Shown: positions 1 through 10,884, numbered from the stretch's first letter. The stretch is 64,000 nt of DNA from Macrosoma leucophasiata (GCA_036365455.1 JAWQUS010000030.1:682001-746000); one strand, 5' to 3'. Program-made: numbers and translations. The notes: generated by a model from the sequence alone, not told the origin.

Positions 1-12
1 GGCTGCCACACA

Positions 13-295
13 TTTTTTTATGTAATGAAAGTGGCAAGCAAGCATGCAGTTCTCATTGATGTTAAGCGATGACTGCAGCCTATAGACACCCACACAAAGA
101 CCAAGGTAAAAATACAGATGCGTTACCACTCCTGAGGCCTAAGGTGTTATGCCTCTGTGCCGGAAATTACAGGGTCGTACATTACCACCTGACCGGAACA
201 CAATAGTGCTGATCACTAGCTTTAGCGGCAAGTATATTAGGTAATGCGGTGGTGCCTACGCCCGCTAGCTCCGTCACTGGAGCTCTACCACCAGT
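13..295 (-). mobile_element. SINE-A copy, full length
   Basis: Read on the minus strand this begins with the family 5' end (accaccagt at 287-295) and ends in the A-tail, seen as T's at 13-19. SINE-A is a short non-coding retroposon of about 280 bp with no reading frame of its own, so it would need an enzyme supplied by a LINE. The 5' part carries a tRNA-like GGTAGAGC string, which hints at a pol III box A; I infer but cannot prove tRNA ancestry. No clear target-site duplication is visible here. Confidence 0.85.
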
Positions 296-304
296 TAACA
301 CACA

Positions 305-400
305 TAACTGCGAATTCGCATTGCATCGCAAATATCTGCGAGCTCGCAGGAATGCATCGCCTGCGATGCGGCGTCACATCGCATCGCATCGCTGTTTTGT
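305..400. repeat. GCATCGC/GCGATGC-rich patch
   Basis: About 95 bases are dense in GCATCGC and its complement, with two short palindromes (GCGAATTCGC and GCGAGCTCGC) and a run of CATCG units near 390. It lies between a SINE-A 5' end and a mariner fossil. It looks like a degenerate simple repeat; no function can be assigned. Confidence 0.5.
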
Positions 401-423
401 GTGGCCGCCCTAAGCAAATGAAC

Positions 424-720
424 ATATTAAGAGAAAATGTCAAAAGATCCTGCCGAGATATTTTTTTCCGGGAACTCATTCAGAATCAGAATTACTTTAT
501 TTATCCATTATCTCACACTGCACAGCAGACGGTCTCCAAGCTACAAGAGCTGGGGTTGGAAGTTCTCCGTCATCTGCCGTACTCACCAGACTTTGCGCCT
601 ACAGACTTCTACTATTTCCAGAATTTGGGTAACTTCTCGGCAGGAAATAATTCCAATACCCGAGAGCTTATTGAAAAATACCGTTGAAGAATTAGTTGCC
701 TCCCCGTCCAGCTGTTTTTT
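424..720 (+). pseudogene. mariner transposase fossil, C-terminal catalytic part
   Basis: The plus-strand frame contains HTAQQTVSKLQELG followed by YSPDFAPTDF, the family hallmark around the third catalytic aspartate of mariner (Tc1/mariner, IS630-like) transposases. The HDN motif that should lie just upstream is lost, the frame is shifted before the C-terminus, and no terminal inverted repeats are seen. It is a short, dead remnant from a lineage different from the mariner copies at 34 and 38 kb, as wording around the motif differs. Confidence 0.7.
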
Positions 721-1361
721 ACCAATTTCATAGGTAAAGGCCTAATATTTTTAGTGAGGTACTTATAAACTGAACCCGAGACCACAATACCAACGAGGCA
801 CTACTAAAATACTGAGATAGTATGTATTTTATATAGTAGAATTTACTAACCGCCATCCGCCCTGTGTAAGTCGCTTTTCGCGTTACCTGTGGAAACTCAT
901 CAAATTGCAACAGGAACAATTTTTCGGGATAAAAAGTATTCATAATTTAAGCCAGCTAATATCTCTAACAGTATAATTTTCAACAAATTCCGTTCAGTAG
1001 TTTCGGCGTGATTGACGGACAAACATCCAAACAGTGTGATTAGAGTGATAGCAATTTTAGTCTATCCAAATGACATATTCTTTTCCAATCACGTAACCGC
1101 ATTGACTAGATTTTGCATTAATTTATGAATAATTCACCATAATTCACACATACCGTGTGAATGGCCAACACTCGTACAAAAGGCATATTATATTCCATTG
1201 AATAGAAAATAGGACAATAGTAGTGATCAATTAGCAAACCGTGGATTGCTCCGAATATTGAATTTAATTCCATTCACAGCTTAACGTGTGGAATTTTGTT
1301 TATAATGGACATTTTCATGGGAACTGTGATCTAATAGTGTAAAGAATTTATTTGAAAATAT
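721..1361. other. no recognisable gene; one LINE-tail-like patch
   Basis: AT-rich sequence without a convincing exon. Around 985-1035 the string TTCAGTAGTTTCGG followed by GACGGACAAACATCC resembles the 3' tail of lepidopteran LINE families. Nothing else is recognised. Confidence 0.4.
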
Positions 1362-1510
1362 AAACGAGCGGCTGGACTAGATTGCCAGTGGTCGCAAGTT
1401 CAAGTCGCGCTTGAAGTAAAAATTCTTCTTTTCACTTTTCCTTAAAAATATTTCACTTGCATATGTTATTGCGAAATAATAAAAAAGCAATTATTAAGGG
1501 TAAAAGCGGG
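1362..1510 (+). mobile_element. SINE-D copy, head truncated
   Basis: The copy starts inside the tRNA-like head (GAGCGGCTGGACTAG), passes a box-B-like GGTCGCAAGTTCAAGTC, and continues into a body ending GGGTAAAAGCG. The same body occurs at 13,740-13,806 and in the tandem copies that follow it, so this is a dispersed family and not a tRNA gene. The first half of the head (box A) is missing. Confidence 0.7.
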
Positions 1511-2215
1511 TGAATACCCGTGAACCCACTGGCTTAACCCACTGTGGTGGGTTTTTATGTAAATCATAGGCTACAGTATTCCCTTACCATCAATGTGAAC
1601 CATATGCTTGAATGCCTTTTTTGCTACGTAAATAAAAAAGGCGTAAGAAATGTTTCACTGTACTGAACCCAATATTCGCGATTCCTACTTCCACATGGTT
1701 CTCTTTTTATAATCAAAATGGTTGACAAACATGTTGTTTAACCTTATGGCAAGTGAAATTGTGAAGCTTAAAGACACTAATTTACATTCGTGTACCAAAT
1801 TTCAATTGAATTAACTGTATCAGGTGGACAAACCGTCACGAAGTTATTATGCAAATTTTTAGTTTTAAAAGCTTCATTTTTTTCTTAATCGCTCATTCAG
1901 CACTGTGTCCTGTCCTGAAAGCGCTAAAACAGTAAGATTACGACTTTACAAAATTTCTCCCCACAAAACGTAACGTTCGAAGTTTCCGTCAACTCTTGTT
2001 TCAGTAACGGTTCTTACGTTGCAAACGAAATAACGGTTACGTTGAACAGTTGTGTAAGGTTAATTTATTACTTTTGTACTACGTTGGTTATAGCCGTTGT
2101 GGTTATCGTTAATTTTGATGGGATTGGATGTTAATGATGCTCTATAATGGTTTCATCTTTGTTACTGTTTTGATACTTATTTTTTTACGTTGCTGTTTTT
2201 AATGTGAGCAAAATC
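1511..2215. other. no recognisable feature
   Basis: AT-rich sequence with short incidental frames only. A small GTGGGTT/AACCCAC inverted repeat lies near 1530-1557. I see no gene or repeat family here. Confidence 0.4.
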
Positions 2216-2226
2216 TACTACAGTTA

Positions 2227-2562
2227 ATAATAATAATGTCCTCCTCCAGACCGAATTTCGGTCACGGCGGTCAATCTCAATGGAGACTAGCCAACTGCGC
2301 GGGAGATATTATAGTGCACAACTGTATGCGCAAACGCAGGTGCACTCTCTATTCCTTTACTCTCGTAACCCGATTGGACGGCAATCCGACACGACCGGAG
2401 AGAGATCGGGCGCAGGACCAACTGATTTACGTTCTTTCCGAGGCACGACCAGACTCCGGGCTACTACTGGGAATTTCCTCACAGAAAAACCCAATATCAT
2501 GGGCCGAGCCCAGGACCTCAGGCTTCACCATCACGATTGCGACCACTGAGCCAACGAGGCAG
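2227..2562 (-). mobile_element. SINE-E, tRNA-derived retroposon with target duplication
   Basis: On the minus strand it opens with a tRNA-like head (CTGCCTCGTTGGCTCAGTGG, then a box-B-like GGTCCTGGGCTCGG) at 2562-2510 and runs to a short (ATT)n tail, seen as TAATAATAAT at 2225-2235. It is flanked by an 11-bp direct repeat, TACTACAGTTA, at 2216-2226 and 2563-2573, direct evidence of target-primed insertion. The frames that run across it are not genes. Confidence 0.85.
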
Positions 2563-2821
2563 TACTACAGTTATCTAATAGTCTAAAAAGGCCCAGTCTA
2601 ACCGCATTACCTAAAGTCCGAGAGTTTCATAAATTTTAACTATTGGATTTCTGTAATTTTGTTAGTCAACTATATTTAAAAAGTTATGATACTTGAGTAT
2701 CGTTACTTGTCAACGTCATGGTGCCTCTTTTCAAAACTGAATACACTTCTATAGCTACTTAAGTAGCATCTGAAATACTGAGATAATAAGCTGATCACAC
2801 GGCAGCATGTCGGAAACAGAT

Positions 2822-3098
2822 TATTGGTAGAGCTCCAGTGACGGAGCTATCGGGGGAAGGCACCACGGCATTACCTAATATACTCACCGCTAAATGGTAG
2901 TATTCAGCACTATCGTGTTCCGCTCAGGTGGTGATGTACAGCCCTGTAATTTTCGGCACAGAGGCATAACACCTTATGCCTCAGGAGTGGTAATGCATCT
3001 GCATTTTGACCTCCGTCTTTGTGTGGGTATTTATAGACTGAAGTCATCACTTAACATCAATGCTGCATGCTTGTTTGCCACTTCCATTATATAAAAAA
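2822..3098 (+). mobile_element. SINE-A copy
   Basis: Plus-strand copy from GGTAGAGCTCCAGTGACGG to an A-tail at 3093-3098. It carries several private substitutions (for example GCTATCGGGGGAAGG where the family has GCTCGCGGGCGTAGG), so it is older than most. No clear flanking duplication. Confidence 0.8.
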
Positions 3099-3116
3099 GG
3101 CTAGTTTTATAGTCCA

Positions 3117-3169
3117 TCTAGCGTAGATCTATCGTGGAACATTCCCAGGGGAGTGAGATCTACGCTAGA
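3117..3169. repeat. 14-bp perfect inverted repeat, 25-nt spacer
   Basis: TCTAGCGTAGATCT (3117-3130) is repeated in inverse as AGATCTACGCTAGA (3156-3169). The spacer contains TCCCAGGGGAG, which recurs as TCCCAGGGGAT at 3172-3182. Possibly a scar or a small fold-back; no family recognised. Confidence 0.6.
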
Positions 3170-3278
3170 GAGTCCCAGGGGATCATAGCCGAAGCACGCA
3201 GCATGTATCCAGTCTCTATTTATACAGTCGCAAGTCATGATAAGGGTACTTTTCCACCAGAGATGTGCTATGTAGCTG

Positions 3279-3340
3279 TTACAAAACGTAACCGGCGAAT
3301 CGTGGATGTTTGCATGTATGCTTGAATGCATGCATTAAAA
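3279..3340 (+). mobile_element. SINE-C 3'-end fragment
   Basis: Contains the diagnostic SINE-C stretch AACGTAACCGGCGAATCGTG and the GCATGTATGCTTGAATGCATG motif, then an A-run replaces the rest. It is a 5'-truncated piece. Confidence 0.7.
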
Positions 3341-3364
3341 AAAAATGAAAATAATAATATTGTC

Positions 3365-3395
3365 CTTTTATAAGAACACTTGGTTCTTATAAAAG
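3365..3395. repeat. 12-bp perfect hairpin, 7-nt loop
   Basis: CTTTTATAAGAA (3365-3376) and TTCTTATAAAAG (3384-3395) are perfect inverse copies around CACTTGG. One of the set of short fold-backs in this window. Confidence 0.7.
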
Positions 3396-3479
3396 TAATG
3401 GTAAACTTTTATAAAAACAGCAAAAATGCTCGCATGGAAGTGATCGGCAATGCAGAAGCCAGACATATGGCGTCCCTTC

Positions 3480-3835
3480 ATATCCCGTATATGGTTCCGC
3501 AATATCGCTCTGTACGTGCACACGGTGTTGCTTTATTTGAACGTTACTCTAAAGCAGATATATTTTTTCATGCAGGCTTTCCCCTCTGTCGAAGTAGTCC
3601 AAATGATCCTACGCCTGTCGCCGAGATGTTTAAATGTGTGCGTGAAATTGTCTATGTACTTTTTAATAGTCAACGTGTGAGATTCCTTATAATAGACGAT
3701 TTTTGTATTGTGTGTGTGTCACTCGTATTTCCCTCCGCAATGATGCAAAAATGACAGACTGTTTTGCATCGGTAATAAGCGCTATGGCTTCTCCCCTGCT
3801 TGTTGCTCCATGGACACTTCCATTACATTAAAAAA
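3480..3835 (+). repeat. dispersed repeat shared with 12,105-12,345
   Basis: The block around ATGTTTAAATGTGTGCGTG (3627-3645) through GTAATAAGCGCTATGGCTTC matches the minus strand of 12,130-12,340 over about 200 bp with indels. It holds no convincing coding frame. Family unknown. Confidence 0.55.
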
Positions 3836-3839
3836 AAAC

Positions 3840-4410
3840 GTTGCTTCAAAAGATATTTATATACACATTAAGTATTCCACGGGTACATGATAATATTACA
3901 AAGAAAATAATTATACACGATCCGCAAAACGCTTACTGTTTTCAATAAAGCTGTTTTCAGCAAAAACTGGATACCAAATCGTTATAAAGATCAGTCAAAT
4001 TGACATATAAAACAGGTTCAAAGTAAAAATCAAGCGAAACCGATTTATTTTTACAACCCACCCTTTGTGATTCCTCGTTACGTCGCTCTTTGTGGACCCG
4101 GCTAATATCTTTAAAGGTTTTTGTAATGGTCCTGATGTAGATTTTTGGGGTTTATTATTCATAATGGATCGGTTTTATTGATAATTTCTTTTTTTGATAA
4201 CTTGGGAAGTTTTTTATAGTCGCCAAATTTCGTATACGGAATCCTGAAATTCAATCAATTTGTGAATCAAGAAATGATACTCAGATTATTGTAAATTTTC
4301 GTCGATGTGGAGTAATAAGATGGCAAGCAATTATTTGTTTTATCTGTAAGTAACTGTTTTACGAATATGAAATTTTGGATCTAGTTATGGATACGTACCG
4401 TATCTTTGCG
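3840..4410. other. no recognisable feature
   Basis: AT-rich sequence, no repeat family or coding signal that I can support. Confidence 0.4.
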
Positions 4411-4411
4411 T

Positions 4412-4665
4412 CTATATTTCCTGAAGGGATAGGCAGAGGTGAAATGCATGCATTCTAGTCTAGCATACTTGCAACGCAATGCAACTCACGACTGGCCGGT
4501 TACGTTTTGTTATGGACCAAATAGTAATCGTGATTGGTCACTTAGTTATATGGATAACTAGTGGCAAGCCTATACCTACCTATAAACCTCTAATTCCTCT
4601 AATGCCTCCACGCACATTACCAGACTCCGAAGGTAGCACTGGGAAAGTTCCAAAAAGTTAAAAAC
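4412..4665 (-). mobile_element. SINE-C copy, diverged
   Basis: Minus-strand remnant: GGGATAGGCAGAGG, GCATGCATTC, GGCCGGTTACGTTTTG and GGCAAGCCTA occur in the order of intact SINE-C (compare 56,466-56,727), separated by small insertions. The tRNA-like head is not visible. Confidence 0.6.
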
Positions 4666-4730
4666 TCCCAAATACCAAAGATAAAGGAATATCCAGACAG
4701 TTCGATTACTTGTACCTTTGTATTAATATA

Positions 4731-6020
4731 ATTCTTACATGTAATATAATTTTCCATATTCCACGCGTGGAACATGCATACCTATATATTATAAATTTAA
4801 TTACCTACTGGTAGAACAACACTATTCATTGTATTTTAATGAGTTTCATAATAAGCACCGATGTGAATGTTTAAAGCATTTCATTACCGCGAATCATTGT
4901 CAGCACTACTTGTTTAAACATTTTAATGAAATCGCGAAAATTGGAAATCATTAATGCTAACAGATATTGCGATCCACTTCGACACGATTGTGATAGTGGG
5001 ATATTAAGAAAATAATTAACAAATTAAGTTATTAAATTACTGACATTTTTTTTCCTGGGAGTTAGGTAGAGGTATACAGAATTTGGATTGTATACCCATA
5101 TAATTATGTGCCTTTGTGGTTTTGTAATAGCAGGTCTGATCTGAGGCACCGGATTCGATACATAGATAAGTTGCTATTAGGATTTTCCGTTTTTAAGGAA
5201 GTTTCCTGCTGCCATCCTCAGAGTTCGGTAATATACCCGGTGGCATCAATGCGCTCGCCACCTATTACATCCAACAAAACGTCACAAAAAAGTGTAGTTG
5301 TATGTTTTTAACCAACTTAAAAAAGGAGGAGGTTTTCAATTCCGTTCGTACGTACGTACCATCATAGTCCGGTTATAGTATTATTACATGTATAAACTAT
5401 TCACCAGACACCACGCGTGCCAAATCTATAAATTATAAATGTCATTACCATCCATTCAATGTCATATACAAACATAAAATATGTAGAACAATGCTATACA
5501 TCGTATTTTAATGAGTTTCATAATAAGCACCGATGTGAATGCTTAAAGCATTTCATTACCGCGAATCATTACCAGGACTACTTGTTTAAGCATTTTAATG
5601 AAATCGTGAAAATTGGAAATCATTAATGCTAACAGATATTGCGATCCACTTCGACACGATTGCGATAGTGGGATATTATGAAAATAATTAACAAATGAAG
5701 TAATTAAATTATTGGCGCAAATAAAAGAGGTCATTTCATGAATTTATTTTCTGGAGAGTTAGGTACACCTATAATAATACTATATTAGGTATGTAGAGTC
5801 TGTGATCTTATGCCGTTATGTGCCTCAGATGTGACTGCTGCGGTACCAGGTTCGATGGACGGGTTATCAGATAAGTGCTATTAGGATATGTTTTAGCATA
5901 ATTTCCTTTTCCTAAAAGTGGTGTGGGGGGTGGGGCTTCCAGTGTTTCGTAATATGCCCGGTGACGTCAATCGGCTTGCCACCTAATTGCATAGGACATA
6001 ACAAAAGTATTTCGTTGTAT
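4731..6020. repeat. local tandem duplication, period about 672 bp
   Basis: Two units, about 4731-5310 and 5378-6020, align head to tail: for example CAGATATTGCGATCCACTTC at 4961 and at 5633. Shared landmarks run in the same order, including AAGCACCGATGTGAATG, GCTAACAGATATTG, a ggTTCGAT-like box and a GCCACCTA-type ending that resembles the SINE-C middle region. Divergence is moderate, so the duplication is not recent. Between units lies a (GTAC)n run at 5347-5358. No gene found. Confidence 0.8.
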
Positions 6021-6495
6021 GTTGCAAACGAATAATCACAAATAGAAAGATCATAATCTCTTAGCAATAAGAATAGTAGAGGAATCAAAACTCGCGTAAT
6101 TTTTTTGCCATAAAATTTTTTTACACTTGCCATGTGAATGCGACGCCAAGTCGTAGTAAACCGGTTTTTTTTATTTAAGCTCAAGCTTCATAAGAATAAA
6201 ATACTAAAATGGAAATACCACTTCATAACGTTGTTACTATAATGGTTTTATACACCAAACAGTGCATTAATTAATAAAGTAATTAAATGAACTCACATCA
6301 CTGTATTTAAGGCGATATTTTCTGAATACTATAATATAATATTGGTTTGCATGGCGCGATGAATTTTTGAAATCATTCTAGTAATTTTTGTGTGAAAACC
6401 TTACAAACATACATACAAAATACACAAATGTTTCATCTTTATAATATAAGTTCAGTTATAGATTATAGGAATTACTATACCCATCAATATAATTT
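6021..6495. other. no recognisable feature
   Basis: AT-rich sequence without an identifiable family or gene. Confidence 0.4.
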
Positions 6496-6496
6496 A

Positions 6497-6712
6497 CTAG
6501 CTGTTGACCGCGGCTTCGCCCGGTCTCCGGCCCGGGTTTAGCCTATGTTCTTTCTCAAAGTTAACTCTATCTCTGTACCAAATTTCATTAAAATCGGTTC
6601 AGTCGTTTGGACGTGAAAGGGTAACAAACAGACAGACAAACAGACAAACAGACAGACAGACAGACAAACAGACAGAGTTACTTTCGCATTTATAATATTA
6701 GTAGGGATTTCT
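6497..6712 (+). mobile_element. non-LTR tail of the CGGCTTCGCCCG type with CAGA run
   Basis: Opens with ACTAGCTGTTGACCGCGG, then CTTTCTCAAAGTTAACTC, CATTAAAATCGGTTCAG, a CAGACAGACAAA run and ends with TTTATAATATTAGTAGGGA. This order is a common short non-coding repeat of moths and butterflies. The copies at 35,162-35,285 and 40,808-40,969 are the same family in the opposite orientation. Confidence 0.75.
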
Positions 6713-6714
6713 AA

Positions 6715-7458
6715 TTTTTGAAAGAACATCGCGTTATTTATATACTCGTATATTATATCGGCAGGAGGCCTCTCCAGTCAGGACATCTAAGTAGTGTTGT
6801 CTGCGTGTCTATCCTTAAGCCGATATGTTATTCGTGTTTGTGGGTGTCTGTAGGTGGGAACTCGAGCGGGTGATGAAATAAAGCACATGGTTTGGCAGAA
6901 GATGAAGCAAGAGTCGTTTATTGACAAAGATCCGCCCATTCGATTACGCCGGCAGAGAAGAACGGGCAAGAAACTCTTCCGACCGCGAGATACAATTACC
7001 GGGATACAAATGTTTATTGCACAATGTTAATCTCTTCTACCGCTCAATTCAGTACTACGCGAATCGTTACTATATCTTTAGTTGTACAGTTTATAATAGT
7101 GGAAAACGTTCCACTATTACAAACTGTACAACTTGAATCTAGATTATATTCAATTATATCAAGTTATAGAATTATATCAAGGAACCGGCGCGGACGCCGC
7201 CTTCTTCTTTTTTCTATTGTCAAGTGTCATTGATGACATTTGTCAATCAAGCCACTGGGTATGTTTAGTACTTTGATTAGTACTTTCCATAATCGTTGGC
7301 TTAGTCAGCTCAGTACGTTTGTGTTCTCTATTCCCGACATATAGAATAATCACGGCAGTTTAAATGGAGACGATTAGTAACATAATATTAATTGATTCGA
7401 CGAAACAATTCTATTGGTCATATCACTAATAAAAGTGTCTCGTAAAACTAACACAACA
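6715..7458. other. no gene; contains one fold-back
   Basis: Apart from the hairpin at 7080-7133 and a GGCGCGGACGCC mini-palindrome near 7188 nothing is recognised. An AATAAA at 6877 is isolated and no LTR ends are seen around it. Confidence 0.4.
7080..7133. repeat. 25-bp near-perfect hairpin, 4-nt loop
   Basis: Arms 7080-7104 and 7109-7133 are inverse copies with a single A/G difference; the loop is AACG. The arms contain TTGTACAGTTT. No transposon ends flank it. Confidence 0.8.
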
Positions 7459-7736
7459 TTTTTTTTAAGGGATGGAAGTCGCTAACAGGCATTCAACTCA
7501 CATTGATGCTAAGTGATGACTGCAGCCTATAGACACCCACACAAAGACCAAGGTCAAAATGCAGATGCGTTACCACTCCTGAAGCCTAAGCTGTTATGCC
7601 TCTGTGCCGGAAATTACAAGGCCGTAGATTACCACCTGACCGGAACACGATTTAGCTACCCTTTAGCGGCAAGTATATTTGGTAATGCGGTGGTGCCTTC
7701 GCCCGCGAGCCTCGTCACTGGAGCTCTACCACCAGT
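7459..7736 (-). mobile_element. SINE-A copy
   Basis: T-run at 7459-7466, family core in order, 5' end ACCACCAGT at 7728-7736 (minus strand). A short deletion removes part of the GATAGTGCTGAACACTACC hairpin. No clear target duplication. Confidence 0.8.
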
Positions 7737-7739
7737 AAA

Positions 7740-8175
7740 TATTCATTATTGGAAGTGACTATTCTGCCCGTGACCGGATATTATTATTATATATGTATAT
7801 TTATTCATCCAGTTACTGGCTGAATAGACGCAGCCTTCATTATTAATTTCCAATGTCACGGACGCGCGTGCTCTATATTAAAACGTAACCTAAAATATTG
7901 GAATATAACCTATTTTGTCCAACTGTCAAACGGAATCCAATCAATGACTGCGCTAACAAAGTACAATGGAGAAAAAAAAATGTTTTTCCCATCGCTTACA
8001 ACTCGTATCGCAGGTCGGTAATCACAGCAATTTTGCTCGATTGATAGATTTTCGGAATATTTTTCGACGTGAGTCGATGATTTTTTTATTGTTCGACACT
8101 GGAAAGGGCTCTTTTAAATGTTTAATTGGTTTTTCGTGTCTCGATTGAAAGGTTGATGCTCTTTCCGTTTTTTAT
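7740..8175. other. no recognisable feature
   Basis: AT-rich sequence including a TATATA-type run at 7782-7800. No gene or family identified. Confidence 0.4.
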
Positions 8176-8497
8176 ATATTTTAGGGTTCAGTTCCTCGAT
8201 AGGAATAAAACTCGACCCTTATAAGATTGCTTATGTGTCTGTCTGTCTGTCTGTCCATCTGTCACAGATAATTTTCTCCAAAAATGCGCCACCGATTGGG
8301 TTGCAAAATCGGTACATACATGTAAGTCATTAATTTAAACATAAAAGTATCGTCCTTTTATCTCGGCATCTATTAATCACAAAAGAAACCTGGAAATAGT
8401 ATTTATTTGTGGATTTTAGGAAAACCTATTCCTTTATTATTCATTAATTGTACGGCATCCTGTGATAGCGCATCAGACACGCACTTGGCCGCTTTTT
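8176..8497 (+). mobile_element. CCGG-family remnant with GTCT microsatellite
   Basis: Begins TTTTAGGGTTCAGTTCCTCG, contains (GTCT)n at 8239-8254, and ends GACACGCACTTGGCCGCTTTTT, the inverse of the AAAAACCGGTCAAGTGCGTG end seen in intact copies (39,418 and 58,958). This is a widespread non-coding repeat type in Lepidoptera; class uncertain (LINE tail or TIR element). Confidence 0.6.
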
Positions 8498-8602
8498 ATT
8501 CTGGCAACGTCAAGGAACTTGAACTTGGACATGAGCATCTGTAGTAGGTATGAGAGCTATCAACGGTTTCGAGGTTTTTTTTAACCTAGTATCCACATCC
8601 TA

Positions 8603-8882
8603 TTTTTTTTATGGTATGGAAGTGGCAAACAAGCACGCAGTTCATATTGATCTTAAGTGATGACTGCAGCCTATAGACACCTAAACAAAGACCAAGGTCA
8701 AAATGCAGATGCGTTACCACTCCTAAAGCCTAAGGTGTTATGACTCTGTGCCGGAAATTACAGGGCCGTACATCACCACCTGACCGGAACACGATAGTGC
8801 TGAACACTACCATTTAGCGGCAAGTATATGAGGTAATGCGGTGGTGCCTACACCCGCGAGCTCCATCACTGGAGCTCTACCA
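8603..8882 (-). mobile_element. SINE-A copy, missing last 5' bases
   Basis: Full-length except that the expected ACCACCAGT end is cut after CTCTACCA at 8882. Mutations such as CCTAAAGCC suggest moderate age. Confidence 0.8.
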
Positions 8883-8910
8883 ATTTTGTTATATCCCTAT
8901 TTAGGATGTA

Positions 8911-8940
8911 TTCAAGTTCAACCTATTGATTGAACTTGAA
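8911..8940. repeat. 11-bp perfect hairpin, 8-nt loop
   Basis: TTCAAGTTCAA (8911-8921) and TTGAACTTGAA (8930-8940) flank CCTATTGA. It lies shortly after the 5' end of a SINE-A copy. Confidence 0.65.
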
Positions 8941-9259
8941 CTTATCGTAACTAATAGAATAGAAAAATATCCGATTCAATTGCAAAATGTTATTAAAATA
9001 CGAGAACTTCAAAGTAATGGAATAAAATATTGTCCCATGAAAACGCTTCGTACTCCGGACAGTTGATAAGCTTTTTATTACACCGCCGTAAATGAAAACA
9101 GATTAATAAATCGCGACCACTCGGGCGATGCGACGCGGTGAGGTGCGATGTGCGGATATATTATTATTTCATTGGCGGAGAATATGTATAACCTGTCGAA
9201 AAAAATCTTCTACTGTCGATAGAGGTCCAGTGTACATAGGCGATAGCATAGATAGCATA

Positions 9260-9872
9260 TCGAGGGCATAAGCACCACCGTATTAGAAAGAAACCTAATT
9301 TATCTGCCGCCAAATGGTTGTGTTCAATACTATTGTATTTCGGTTGGATCAGAGGTTCCCAAACTATTTTTTCTTGTAGACATTTTAAATTTTTTTCTGG
9401 TTTCTGTGGACCCCCGTCCTTGCTACATTTATATCGCATTCCCATATTTCCATTATTTATTCACGCCTACGTAGACCCCCATAGAGTCTCCCATGGACCA
9501 CGTTGGGAATCACTGGTATGATGTAAGTAAATTGGTACTATCAGTGTATGTGTGAAGATCCATTATCGTGGACCCTCATTTTCATTTCATGGACCCCCAA
9601 ATTTTTTTTTCGCTGACGCAGACCCTTTTAGGTTTTCATAGACCCCCAGGGGTCGATATAGACCACTTTGGGAATCACTGGGTTAGATGGTAATGTATAA
9701 CCCCGTAATAACTATCACGAAGACATAACAACTAAGGTCTCAGGGGTGGCAACCTGGCAATGAATCTACATTTTGACCTCTGGTCTTTATGTGGGGTATC
9801 TATTGATGCAGTCATCACTTAACATCAATGTGAACTACATGCTTGTTTGCCATTTACATTACATGAAAAAAA
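9260..9872 (+). mobile_element. old SINE-A relative split by a hAT-like insertion
   Basis: The left half (GAGGGCATAAGCACCACCG to TTTCGGTTGGAT) and right half (GGTTAGATGGTAATG to the A-run at 9866-9872) join into one diverged SINE-A when 9350-9688 is removed. Its consensus differs from young copies (TAATAACTATCACGAAGACATAAC), marking an older subfamily. Confidence 0.75.
9350..9680. mobile_element. non-autonomous hAT-like element, 331 bp
   Basis: Ends are CAGAGGTTCCCAA at 9350 and TTGGGAATCACTG at 9668-9680, imperfect inverted repeats of the CAGNGGTTCCCAA type known for hAT elements. It sits inside the older SINE and is flanked by GGTTGGAT (9342-9349) and GGTTAGAT (9681-9688), an 8-bp target duplication with one change. 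A second GGGAATCACTGG at 9506-9517 and recurring GGACCCCC/AGACCCCC strings show internal repetition. No transposase frame. Confidence 0.8.
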
Positions 9873-9924
9873 TGTATACTTTCATTAGTGGGAATGTAAA
9901 TGACGACGCAATAGTATAGTAGTA

Positions 9925-10143
9925 GACGACCCGGTTAGTCCAGCGGTGTGAGACGACCGTTTGATTCGAAGGGTCGCGAGTTCGATCCCAGCACCGGGAC
10001 CAATATTTGTATGGCCTACAGATATTTGTTTCGGGTCTGGGTGTTTGTGTATGTGTTGTATGTGTACAACGGCACCCACGACACAGGTTTGTACGTACTG
10101 TGGGGCTGTGAGTGTAAGCGTATTTTATTTTATTTATTTATAG
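9925..10143 (+). mobile_element. SINE-B copy, full length
   Basis: The head is tRNA-like: GGTTAGTCCAGCGGTGTGAG (box A), GGGTCGCGAGTTCGATCCC (box B). The body follows with ATATTTGTATGGCCTACAG, GGGTGTTTGTGTATG and CACGACACAGGTTTG, ending AGCGTATTTTATTTTATTT. The head cannot make a normal tRNA because the body is fused to it and the same fusion recurs at 49,845-50,030. Confidence 0.8.
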
Positions 10144-10280
10144 CCCAGCGATAATCCCGCTTAATTTGAGGATCGCGGATTTGCCCACAACTGTATATAT
10201 TTTTTTAAATTTTATTTTAAGTGCATTAAGCTACAGGTAGTTAAATGTCATACGTCATAATATTAGTACAAACACACTTA

Positions 10281-10548
10281 ACTGGTGGTAGAGCTTCAGT
10301 GACGGAGCTCGCGGGCGTAGGCACCACCTAAATGGTAGTGTTCATCACTATCCGGTCATTGTTCCGGTCAGCTGGTAATTTACGGCCCTGTAATTTCCGA
10401 CACAAAGGCATAACACCTTAGGCCTCAAGAGTGGTAACGCATCTGCATTTTGACCTTGATCTTTGTGTGGGTGTTTATAGGCTGCAGTCATCACTTAACA
10501 TCAACGTGAACTGCATGCTTGTTTGCCAGGTCCATTACATAAAAAAAA
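10281..10548 (+). mobile_element. SINE-A copy
   Basis: Starts ACTGGTGGTAGAGCTTCAG and ends in an A-run at 10541-10548. A GCGGTCATTGTTCC-like shift within the core marks private changes. Confidence 0.8.
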
Positions 10549-10884
10549 CTTACTAAATGCAACACAAACAAATTAATAAAGACAAAAACGCATTAATAAA
10601 TAGTGAGCCACAACTGACGGGACGCGGTGCGTGGCGGCTTGCTGAGGCGCGATGCGCCAAAATCCGACCAAACTGTTTCATTTGCGGCCAAAATACATAT
10701 AATACGAAATGAGCTTATATTTTATGGCTGTTTGCAGAAGTCTCATTTCTGTTTTGCAACAGTATATCGTAGTTCTGCGTAATACTACCCGATCGCGTGA
10801 TCTCACCTACTCAATGTATGGGCATATTGGGCACTGATATAATAGCTTTCCTCATGAATTTAATTATCTTAAGTAATCCAGAAG

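Noticed and set aside
2236..2586. 116-codon and 89-codon open frames
   Set aside because: They lie inside SINE-E, whose 11-bp target duplication and tRNA-like head explain the sequence.
6860..7000. LTR of a retrovirus-like element near the AATAAA at 6,877
   Set aside because: No TG...CA termini, no target duplication and no second LTR could be found.
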